Shown here: positions 55,405-64,000 of the stretch, piece after piece
Numbering within the stretch: position 1 is the stretch's first letter
Layout of the letters: every line of letters begins with the position of its first letter
Source: Flavisolibacter ginsenosidimutans
Lineage (GTDB): Bacteria; Bacteroidota; Bacteroidia; Chitinophagales; Chitinophagaceae
Assembly: GCF_007970805.1 (NCBI RefSeq)
Contig: NZ_CP042433.1
Coordinates: 5,015,622 to 5,079,621 of the forward strand
Length of the DNA stretch: 64,000 bases
Reading direction: 5' to 3'
Position numbers and translations under genes: made by a program
The notes under the pieces: generated by a model
Told to the model about the DNA's origin: nothing
The model's input: only the letters and a program-made list of their open reading frames with translations
Databases searched by the model: none

Positions 55405-56050
55405 TTATAAACTAAATTCTATTGGCGGATTTACAAGCGCATACTTTTCGTTTACCACACTGGCGTTAATGAACAACGTTTCTAAGCTCTTTTCGGTTCC
55501 GTAGCTTTCATGTATATGTCCACAAATATGAACCTTAGGTTTGATTTGATCAATCTTCTTCCATAAGTCTTTGCAGCCTAAGTGTTCGCCGGATGCTGAT
55601 TTGTCAAGAGTGCCATAAGCAGGACCATGCGTAATCAGAATATCCGTGTTAACAGGAATTACTTTCCAATGTTTATTAATTGCAGTACCGTTCTCTGTTA
55701 AACGCCCAATCCCAATAGCGCGGCGTGATTGGGGAGCCCCACAATTGAAAACCCGCCACAGTCATTTCACTATCGTTTAGATAAAAAACGTTTTTAGGAA
55801 GACGTTTTCGTATAAAGCTATCAGCAGATTCCTCAAGATAAAAATCATGATTGCCAGCAATAAAATTTTGTATTTATAATCCAGGCCACTAAACCATTTA
55901 ATGAAATTCCACCTGATGGCCTGAATCTTCTGCAAGATGCGTATCGTCAATAAGGCTAATGTCTCCGGCATGAATAAGTACATCAGCCTCCGGCAATGTC
56001 TTCAACAATCTATGTTTTCCATGAGTATCAGCAATGGCAACAAACTTCAT
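55405..56050 (-). pseudogene. Calcineurin-like metallophosphoesterase, frameshifted
   Basis: Starts at ATG 56050 with MKFVAIADTHGKH (DxH metal motif) and VLIHAGDIS (GDxx). After frame changes near 55880, GNHDFY (GNHD) follows, and then near 55700 the terminal HICGHIHESYG (GHxH). All metal motifs of the family are therefore present across three phases, but not in one frame. Combined length about 215 residues, normal for small phosphoesterases. Confidence 0.75.
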
Positions 56051-56095
56051 TAAACTGCATTTTGTATATCAAATAGAAACGCTACAGTAAATGCT

Positions 56096-56716
56096 TCATT
56101 CATCCGCCAAATAGGTCTCGTTGTAAATATCTCTTAGCTTCTTGCCATTATAGGTCCAATATGGACCAGGCGCGACATGGTAGCTGTTATTGAGGATTGT
56201 ACGTGTCGCATTCGTTAAAGAGGTTTCAGTTCCACGAAAGATAACGCTGCGATCACTGGAAACTGATACTGATTCACCGTTTGCCACACAAACCAATTCA
56301 CTGCCGATTGGAATATTCATTTCGCCGAAGGAAAAACGTGGCCGTTTTTTTTCGCATACGCTTCTCCTGCTTCCCTGTCTATTTCATCCACCTCTTCCTT
56401 TTCATTAGCTACTTTGGGTGTTACATCCTCGATCTCCATTAGTTTGATAATGGCAATGGCCTGCATAGGATCAATTTCAAAAAACTCCCGTTTGGGGTTT
56501 ACTCTGTCAGGCCCAAAGGCAATATAATGCCTTCTCAACCTTTTCATAGTTGAGTACTTTAGCAGCATACACACATTCAAAGGGCAGTGGCACACCAGTA
56601 GTATATATCTGTGCCATACGAAGCTTTACATCTTCATGCGTCGTCATCCCAATTTTGATCATATTGGGAATGGCTGGATTGGTGAGGATGTACACAATGC
56701 CTTGGTTTGGCTCCAT
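56096..56716 (-). pseudogene. GIY-YIG/T5orf172-like nuclease-domain protein, frameshifted
   Basis: From ATG 56716: GIVYILTNPAIPNMIKIGMT, the GIY-YIG-like opening (VYIL...KIG), then FGPDRVNPKREFFEI with the conserved REFF. After a second frame change a C-terminal domain GSELVCVANGES and GTETSLTNATR, ending at 56096. Two frameshifts, near 56520 and 56330. Combined length about 205 residues. Such proteins accompany restriction genes in many genomes. The role of the C-terminal domain is unknown. Confidence 0.7.
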
Positions 56717-56725
56717 AAAGTTTAT

Positions 56726-57340
56726 TTAGACTTCCGCAAAAAATTGAACGGCAAAATCACAAAAATCAATAATGACCTGTTTATCCAGCTCGAACTCTTT
56801 TCGGCTGCCTAGATAATTCCGGCAATCCGGAGTAATTTCTTTACCACGCTTAAGGTCTACAACCGACAAACATTTTATATGCCGTTTTGAAACTAGAATA
56901 ATATAGGCATTGTCATACGGATAGTTGTCAGGAAGATCGTTCATTGAAAAACATCCGTTAGCCCGAAACTTGACCTCAACAAAAAATACCTCATTGGTCT
57001 TAGGTTGTTGTATCACAAAATCGGGCATTCGTCTGATTTGTGTGGCCACATCACTTCGAACGCCTTTCAACAGTTCCATAATCCCCGGAATTGTGTTTTC
57101 CATACCATATCGGAAGACGTTGTATTTTAAAGCAAGAAATAGCTCCTGAATCAAAGTTTCAGCAATACGTCCTTTAATCATTCCATAACGGAATTGCCAT
57201 TCTCTGTCACTCATCCCAATATCATCTTCATCTACAAAAGCTTCATTAAATTCCTTTCCAGAAGGTTTCGATGAATAACAATTGAAACATTTTCCTTTTG
57301 GATACTTGGTGTAAGCGCCACAAATAATACAATCAGCCAT
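56726..57340 (-). CDS. Zinc-ribbon PD-(D/E)XK nuclease-like protein
   Basis: 204 residues from ATG 57340 (the longer frame to 57436 overlaps the HsdR end). The N-terminus carries a four-Cys zinc-ribbon pattern (C4, C7, C18, C21). A nuclease core follows: Glu61 in GRIAETLIQELF, Asp107 in RMPDFVI, and ExK at Glu122-Lys124 (VEVKFR), as in PD-(D/E)XK enzymes. This is the only intact gene of any size in the defence-type island. It lies downstream of hsdR and upstream of the GIY-YIG gene. A DNA-cleaving role is inferred from motifs. Confidence 0.7.
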   Translation of the reverse strand: MADCIICGAYTKYPKGKCFNCYSSKPSGKEFNEAFVDEDDIGMSDREWQFRYGMIKGRIAETLIQELFLALKYNVFRYGMENTIPGIMELLKGVRSDVATQIRRMPDFVIQQPKTNEVFFVEVKFRANGCFSMNDLPDNYPYDNAYIILVSKRHIKCLSVVDLKRGKEITPDCRNYLGSRKEFELDKQVIIDFCDFAVQFFAEV

Positions 57341-57398
57341 AATCGTTTTTTTATAGGTTAGAATAAATACAGTGTGCTTTATGCAGCCAGCATCCTCT

Positions 57399-60300
57399 TT
57401 ATCGTATCTGAATTGCCAGCTTAAACGCTTCATCATTTGTCATTAACCGGTACAGGTCCATTTCATTTTTGCGCTGCTTCCCCATCACTTCTTCAAATAT
57501 TTTCTTGAAGGCTATTTCCCTGTTCTGTCCATCTGTGTTTTCTTCATATTTCGTTCTAAAGTCCGGATGGGCCCTCATGCTTTGAGCTATGTTCACAAAC
57601 TTCACCGCTGTTCTTCTGGAGTTGCTTCCCAGCCCTGGAACCAACGTTCATTGAAGCTTTTTATAATTAGGTCCAACGGATCTTTCTTCTTCAGTACCGT
57701 GTGCCCCTCTTGGGTTAGGATTTTGCGGATCAAGTTCTGTTTCAGAAGCATCCAGTCCAATACTTGCATTCAACTTTACTCTTTCCAATCCATAGGTAGA
57801 TAAATCAACGGAGTTCAACAATTCATCCAGGGCATCAATTGTCGGATCAGCAATTACCAGTTTCGGAATTAAAAATTTCAGGTACCAAAACAGTTGTTCC
57901 CATTTCACTATTTCAAATGGCATGATAGAAGCAATCTGCCCGTAGATCTTTACAAACTGCTTTGCCTTTATTTTGAAATCAATCTTTGCTTTATCATCTA
58001 ATTCCAACTCGCCGTTAAACCGGTCTTCGCTTTTTGCAAAATCGGGCTTAGGTGACTATCAGCATCTAAGCCTTCAAAGTATTTTGTAGCAAAGTCAATC
58101 ACTTCGCTCCATTCGTAAACACCTACCGCGTCCAAACTGCTTTTCAGTTCATGCAACACGTTTACATCGGTGGCCTTACTCAAAGTTGTGGACGTATAAA
58201 AATCATCGAAGGCGGTTTTTATATCATCGGTAGAATTAAAAAAGTCCAGTACAAATAAGTCTTCCGTTTTCTTTCCTAATTTATCAGCCGAACGGTTTAG
58301 TCTTGATAAAGCTTGCACCGCCAACACGCCTTGGAGTTTCTTGTCCACATACATAGCGGTGAGCTTAGGCTGGTCAAAACCCGTAAGGTATTTATTCGCC
58401 ACTACTAAAACCCGGTACTCGTCCATATTAAAATAGCGGGCAATCCTGTCGCTGATATAACCGGGATCGGTGGGTTTGGTGATATCTAATTCAGGGGGAA
58501 AATTATTCAGGTCATCTTCGGTGTATTCAATGCCCTTTAGCTTTTTTCTTTCCTGAAAAGGCAATCGCAATCCGGAAGGGAGCACCTTTGCTTTCCAGCA
58601 ACTTCTTCAAAGCAAAATAGTAGTTGATAGCCGACTCAATACTTTGCGTAATCACCATGGCCTTTGCCTTGCCTTTCAGTTTCTTTTTGTTGACAACATG
58701 CGTGATGAAATGATCCAGCATGATCTCGGCCTTGGTGGTAATGGTTTCGGGGTTACGCTCAACAAAGGCACGTAACTTCTTTTGCGCTTTGACTGAATCA
58801 AAAAGAGGATTGTCTTCAATTGACTTTTCAATCTCGTAATAACTTTTGTACGTGGTATAATTCGCCAGCACATCCAAAATAAAGCCTTCTCTTCAATGGC
58901 CTGTTTCATAGAATACAAATGGAAGGGCCGGAACTTTCCATCTTCGCCCTTAATTCCAAATTTTTCCAGCGTGGCGTTCTTTGGTGTGGCGGTGAACGCC
59001 AGGTACGAAGCGTTACCTCGCATCTTTCGGGCCCGCATGGCTTCTAATATTTTGTCCTGTGGTCGCCCTCTTCTTCTTCGCTTTCACCGCCACCCATGGC
59101 TTTGTTCATGTTATCGGCTGCCGAACCGCTTTGTGAACTATGGGCTTCGTCAATGATCACCGCAAAACGCTTGTCGCTTAAATCGGCAATGCCGTCAACA
59201 ATGAAAGGAAACTTTTGAATGGTGGTGGTGATAATGCGCTTGCCACCTTCCAGGGCTTCTTTCAATTCTTTGGATGAATAGGCAGGTGCCACAATGTTTT
59301 TTACTTCGGAAAACTCTTTGATGTTTTCGCGGAGTTGTTTATCCAAAAGGCGCCTGTCTGTTACCACAATCACCGAATCAAACAGAGGATTGGAAATGCC
59401 TTTGCTACCTGGTATGTTGTCCGTTTGCGGATAAGTTTCTATCAATTGATAAGCCGCCCAGGTAATGGAATTTGATTTGCCGGAGCCTGCCGAATGTTGA
59501 ATGAGATAGGTTTGCCCGACACCTTTTGTACTGGCATCGGTTATCAGCTTACGTACCACGTTCAATTGATGATAGCGGGGAAAATACAGGTTCTTCTTCG
59601 ACAAGGAATCACCTTCTTTACCATCAAAACGGACAAAATGCTGAATAATATTAGTGAGGCTTTGCCTCGTTAGAATCTCTTCCCAGAGGTAAGCCGTCCG
59701 GTGTCCGAAAGGATTAGGAGGATTGCCTTTGCCATGTTTGTAGCCAAGATTAAAGGGCAGAAAGAAAGTCTCAGCGCCAGCCAGTTTGGTAGTCATGTAC
59801 ACTTCCTCAGTATCAACCGCAAAATGCACAATGCAGCGACCGAATTGTAACAGCGGCTGCGTGACATCCCTTTTAAACTTATATTGTGCCTGCCCGTGTA
59901 CTTTGGCGTTCTGACCTGTCCAATGATTCTTTAACTCGGTGGTGATAATGGGCAGACCGTTCACGAAGATTACCATGTCAATTTCTTCACAGTGGCCGTA
60001 AGGGAGTAACGAACCTGCCGGGTAACACTGAACTCGTTGCTTTCAAAATGCCTTCTTAACGGCCTCGCTGCTCGATGCCAGGGGCAGTTGGTAAAGCAAA
60101 ATGAAATGCGCATCATCCACTTCAAGCCCTTTGCGCAGCAGCCGCAGGACGCCGTGTTTTTTAATCATGCGGTCAAGCCGTTCCAGGATTTTCAGCTTCC
60201 AGTCATTTTGCTTCTGCAGTTTGGCTAATTCTTCGGCTTGCGTGGTTTCTAAAAAATGCCAGAACCGGATTTCATCTATAGCATATTTGGCATTGTAATC

Positions 60301-60461
60301 TTCTGCAAGCCCGATGTAATAACCATTGCCTGCACGGTAGGCCTCCTGCCCTCGTGCAGAAGATTCAATTGCCCTTTGTCTTTCAATTCTTCTAGGCAAG
60401 TGCCAGTGAGACGTTTTTCTATGGAGGCTTCAAGGGCTTGTTCGTTAGTTTGGCTGGGCAT
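57399..60461 (-). pseudogene. hsdR: Type I restriction enzyme R subunit (HsdR), multiply frameshifted
   Basis: About 1020 residues in several phases from ATG 60461. N-terminal nuclease region with VIFVNGLPIITTELKN (PD-ExK type), P-loop HSAGSGKSNSITW, IIDEAHSSQSG (DEAH box), helicase motif region ALSRLNRS and TGFDQPKLTAMYVDK, and a C-terminal coupling part. HsdR cleaves DNA after translocation in type I systems. The hsdM and hsdS partners are not seen in the window. Frameshifts lie near 57645, 58000, 58570, 58870, 59040, 60010 and 60370, so it cannot be made as read. Confidence 0.85.
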
Positions 60462-60584
60462 AATGAGTAAAAGTCGTCAGAATTTGAATCAAATAAAAAT
60501 AGACTAAAAATCAATCTGTTACGAGTCCTTTCGGGTTCTCAGTCAAATAAGATTTCTTCTTATCATAAAGGAATTTCCCTCTAT

Positions 60585-60803
60585 TTTCCGGATTCCAATT
60601 AACTAACAAGTCATTGATTTTCAAGGTTGCTATTTCGACTGCCGGTTTCCAGTTAACTAAAATCTCTCGTTGAGCAACCTTTTATTGCAAGCCGGTACTT
60701 GTGAAGGTTCCGTTTGCGAACTAGGCTTCCGGATTCCAGTTAACTAACAATATTATGATTTTCAGTTACTTACGCTTAATTTCCAGATTCTGATTAACTA
60801 AGA
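60585..60803 (-). repeat. Four imperfect repeats of a TTCCGGATTCCAGTTAACTAAC unit
   Basis: Copies near 60585-60610, 60640-60662, 60726-60751 and 60779-60803 differ at a few positions, spaced 53-86 bases apart. Read on the minus strand they encode repeats of LVNWNPE (variants LVNWKPA, LVNQNLE) but in different phases with intervening stops. They may be degenerate coding repeats (a broken small gene between two defence-type genes) or a non-coding repeat array. Each copy contains the palindrome GTTAAC or a one-base variant of it. Confidence 0.5.
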
Positions 60804-60816
60804 ACCCAGGTTCTTT

Positions 60817-62272
60817 TTAAGCCCAGTAAGGCACATAAACTGAAAATTTGTCGGACGAACCATCCGGGTCTTTTAGTTTGATTTTCCCACTCTCCACCGT
60901 CTCCCTGATCAGCTTCGATACTTGCGGCCGTTGCTTCTCATTCATCCGAAAGCGGCCTCTTAAACTTGTATTGGTCATGCCTCGCTGGAATAATATTTAA
61001 TGATGCAATGCTGGTACACGGCGTCAAGCCTTTCCTGTTGGGTCATCTCGGCAAATGTTTTGGGTGCCGACAAAATCACCTTAAAAGAATTCTCCGTTTC
61101 CTCAAACTTCAACGGCGGTAAACCAAACAATTCAATAGCGATTACTGCTTTTTCAAAGCCGAACCTCTTTCTTCGCAAATATTGTATCGTCGGAAAGCCT
61201 GTGCTAATATTTCATTTCTTGATTCCGGCGTGGTTCTGATCAACCGGTCAATCTTCTTGCTCGGTAATAACCGGCCGGGGTTGGAAATTTCAATCCGGTC
61301 GTCAAAATTTCTATCATTGGCCCGCTGCCTCTTAACGAAAAATCCTGGTGGATCAGTGCATTGGCGATTAACTCCCGCAAGGCAATTTCAGGATAAACCG
61401 CTGTTTCTTCCCGCAAAGCATGTTTTATAATTTCGCTGCCAGGCAACAGGCTTTTAATGAACTGTATCAGGCCTTCAAAGCCTATGGCATATCCTTTACT
61501 TCCGGGATACTCTTTGCTGCCTCCGACTTGTTCTTGCCTTCGTACTTTATCACCCTGATACTTTTGCGGCTAAGGGTATCAAAATCACTTAAGTTTTGTG
61601 CAGCGGCCAGGGCGCCGAAGTTGGTAATGTAATACCCGTTGCCATCCACGCCGTTGATCATTTTTTCCTGTTCCAGCCAATACATGATTTCATCGGCATT
61701 GGAAGGCACGGGTTTTTTCAGCAGCCGGTAAATGCCAGCATAATCCAACAAGGTCATTACCTCAATACCGTTTTTAAGTTTCGAAGCATGTAGCTCTTCA
61801 AACACCGGTGTTTTGCTATTGAGCATCAAGCCACCTATTTCGGGGCGGGACGCCTTGCGGGTAGTGCCACCGCTTCGGATGTAACTGTCTTCAATGGTTT
61901 TAGAAGCCAGGTGCACTGGTTTGACTGCGCTTTCGCGGATGTGAATGAATAAAAGAGAAACTCCCTCGTACTCTTCGATTAAATGATCAATGCTTACCAG
62001 CGGCGAAACGTTGTTGCGGCAAAGATTAGCCAGAGTAGCCAAATGGTATCGGCCTCCGGTTTGCCAATACCTTTTGGCTGGGCCGTTTTATCTTCTACAC
62101 CAAACACCAGGTAGCCGCCACCCGGATAGTTTGCAAAAGCGCAGATATGGCGGCATAGCTTATCATTCTGCGGCGAAAGGGTTTCCTTCCAGTCTAGCTC
62201 ATTCAACTCTTGCGGCACTTTGCCGAGGCTATGCGTTAGATACTCTTTTGCTTTTTTGATCCAGGCTTTCAT
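60817..62272 (-). pseudogene. AlbA_2/Schlafen-type ATP-binding regulator, frameshifted
   Basis: From ATG 62272: KETLSPQNDKLCRHICAFAN and GGGYLVFGVED (AlbA_2 nucleotide-binding motif), then IRESAVKPVHL, a long middle region, EIALRELIANALIHQDFSLR (HATPase_c_4-like) and a C-terminal helical domain ending near 60817. Combined length about 485 residues. Frameshifts near 62040, 61480, 61260, 61180 and 60980. Such proteins are common beside type I restriction genes, where their role is unclear. Confidence 0.7.
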
Positions 62273-62297
62273 CTGTATTAATATTTGCTTCTAAGCC

Positions 62298-64000
62298 TTA
62301 ATCATTTGTTCTCTCAAGTAAATGGAATTGGCTCTTATAATCTTTAAATTTATTGATCATCAGTTTTGTATGATGCTGAATTTGTTCTTTTCCCCACCTT
62401 GGCTCATTCATCATTAACCGTTGCTTTAGGCTATCGGGCTTTACTCTGATATAGTGGTCCTTTTTTGCTTCTGGCATATACCTTCCCAAAGTTGAGTTCT
62501 TGCTTCTGCTTATTAAACATAAATTGCCAAACTCATCTAATACATCCTGCTCAAGCTTATCATCGCTTGAGATAGGATTCTGCGGATAGTAGTGCTCAAC
62601 AGAACTTCTGAATGTAAATTCAAATTCGGAAAATCCATCTGCCCTTTCAAGCCATAAAATGTAGTCCAAATAGTTAAAAACAAAGTTCTCAACACTTGTA
62701 CCGGTGTTTAAAAAATCCCAAGAAAAGTTCTGTGCTTTCTGCTTGTTTACAGACGCCGCTTGATTCTCAAAAATGATGTTATAAAAATCGACTTCATTAT
62801 CTTCAAGGGCTAAGTAGCGTCATACAAATAAGCCTGAGCCAAGTGTTCCAGGTAATTTATATAACCAAGTGCTTCCATGTTGCCATAGTTCTGGAAGCAA
62901 TAATTCAAAGCCGCGTTCAACCAATGTTTGTAAATAAGGGTCGGAGCAGAAACATGAAACATAGACAGAAGCATCAATATTCGCCTATTCGCATCTTCAT
63001 TGGCAAACGAGTTCACATAGCTTACCGTTTTGCTTTCATACCATTTTAAAGATTTAATGCTCCAGCCATCCTTCTCCTTGGTAAACTCCCTCTTGATGAT
63101 GAATTGATCAAACAAATGTTTTCCTCTTAATAAATTAAATGCAAACTCCTTGACGAATCTCACCTTTTCCTGTTTAGAGGTTTCAGGCTTCAAAAATTCA
63201 TCGAAGGCTTCCACTAAACGTTTGTCATCAAGGCCTATATTTTCTTTGCTTTGAATTCGTAGTATGTGTAGCAAGAAGTTTGGAAAGTTGATAACAGAGT
63301 TAAAACGTTCCGGAGCATCTTCTTTGTGGTCCGTATTGATTTCAAAGTTGCCATTATGTGCTACTATCTCAGACAACTTCATCTTTCGTTCGTCCCCAAC
63401 ACGTCTTTGTAATGGATGTTATTTGCGACATCATCAAAACTATTGGCCGCAAGCCGGTTCCAGTTTCCTTGAGTAAACAGTTTATTCCTTTCAGGAGGGT
63501 CAAATCCATATTGCACGTACCGTTCCATATCGGCACATGCCTCCCAAATCAAATTGAAGGCGTAGGACGCTTTCTCATCGCCACTCAACACCTCCATCAG
63601 TTTTGCTTTTAGTATCTCGTGCTTTTCTAATTGCTCACCACGGGTATTCATTATCTCGAAGTAGTGATTCAAATTCGTGTCGTGAGGTACCGACACACGT
63701 AGAATGTGTACTCTTTGCGAGAAGTATTGGTAAAACTCTTCCGGAGATTTGTTCTTAAATAGCAGCTTTAACTGCTTGTGTGCTACTTCGTAGGCATCGG
63801 CAATTTTCGCATTGTAGTCTTCGCCGCTGTCAAAGGAAGCAGGATGCTCAGTATGTGAAATCAATGCCAGCGTATCAGTAGATTTTTTTCGGGAATCGAA
63901 CTTCAATTAAGACGATAATCTATCTTAACATGAATGGCTCCAGAAAACTCACGATGTAATACACCATAAATAATATTTAATGTGGTTAGTCGCTGTTGCC
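62298..64000 (-). pseudogene. DUF262/GmrSD-like restriction protein, frameshifted, 5' end outside the window
   Basis: The minus-strand frames give the DUF262 part NHYFEIMNTRGEQLEKHEI (in 63379-63906), an all-helical middle (62810-63382) and a C-terminal HNH-like region with SVEHYYPQNP and LDEFGNLCLIS (DUF1524-type). GmrSD-type proteins cut modified DNA. The N-terminal DGQQR motif would lie beyond 64000. Frame changes near 63905, 63380 and 62815, so the gene reads broken. Confidence 0.65.

Noticed and set aside
60585..60803. CRISPR array
   Set aside because: Repeats are imperfect, spacing varies (53-86 bases) and no cas gene is present.

Overview
The window looks like a chromosome segment of a Bacteroidota bacterium, most likely Chitinophagia/Chitinophagaceae. 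The support is type IX secretion (T9SS) sorting domains of type A and type B, a SusC/SusD pair, lipoproteins with a lipobox Cys, Bacteroidota-type tyrosine recombinases with their small helix-turn-helix partners, and conjugation-gene remnants of Bacteroidota integrative elements. I cannot name a genus or species from the sequence.

Layout. (1) 1-3.6 kb, core genes on the minus strand: accA, then dapA closely followed by a secreted esterase. (2) 3.9-7.4 kb, a phage-derived mini-cluster: a self-cleaving XRE/S24 repressor divergent from a compact five-gene operon whose only recognisable member is a RecA-like AAA ATPase. (3) 7525-7598, tRNA-Asp(GUC). Its last 14 bases lie in a 16-bp sequence that recurs exactly at 32656-32671, and the two copies bound a 25-kb integrative element (element A). 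Element A carries a relic regulator/mobilisation module at its left end, a cargo of large secreted and surface proteins (dockerin-like, T9SS-type, GEVED/beta-helix, gliding-type C-terminal domain, lipoproteins), three small hypothetical genes, and an outward-reading tyrosine recombinase at its right end. (4) From 32.66 kb a second element (B) starts with its own tyrosine recombinase and a diverged second copy of the same relic module. After an AT-rich gap comes a catabolic locus (36.8-50.3 kb): SMP-30-type lactonase, AraC regulator, SusC, SusD, GSAM-like aminotransferase, galactonate-dehydratase-type enolase, SDR dehydrogenase, neutral-ceramidase-like hydrolase and an SSS symporter. (5) 50.6-55.4 kb is a scrapyard: an IS481-like transposase remnant, a LacI-family regulator cut by an IS21-family element, and orphan gene ends. 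(6) 55.4-64 kb, a minus-strand defence-type island: metallophosphoesterase, GIY-YIG protein, zinc-ribbon PD-(D/E)XK nuclease, type I restriction HsdR, an AlbA_2/Schlafen-type protein and a DUF262/GmrSD-like protein running off the window.

How the genes fit together. The catabolic locus reads as one pathway: outer-membrane uptake by SusC/SusD, inner-membrane uptake by the symporter, lactone opening, dehydration, oxidation and amino-group chemistry. No glycoside hydrolase or polysaccharide lyase is present, so a small sugar-acid or N-acylated amino-sugar-acid substrate is more likely than a polysaccharide (inference).

The most notable observation is that two diverged copies of a relic module (8075-9791 and 34210-35923) share the same back-to-back junction of two 5'-truncated conjugation genes, each in an element with different cargo. 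This suggests a family of cargo-carrying, conjugation-defective integrative islands. Separately, nearly every gene of more than 60 codons right of 50.6 kb is broken by single-base frameshifts while genes to the left are intact, so either the region is decaying or the sequence there is of low quality.
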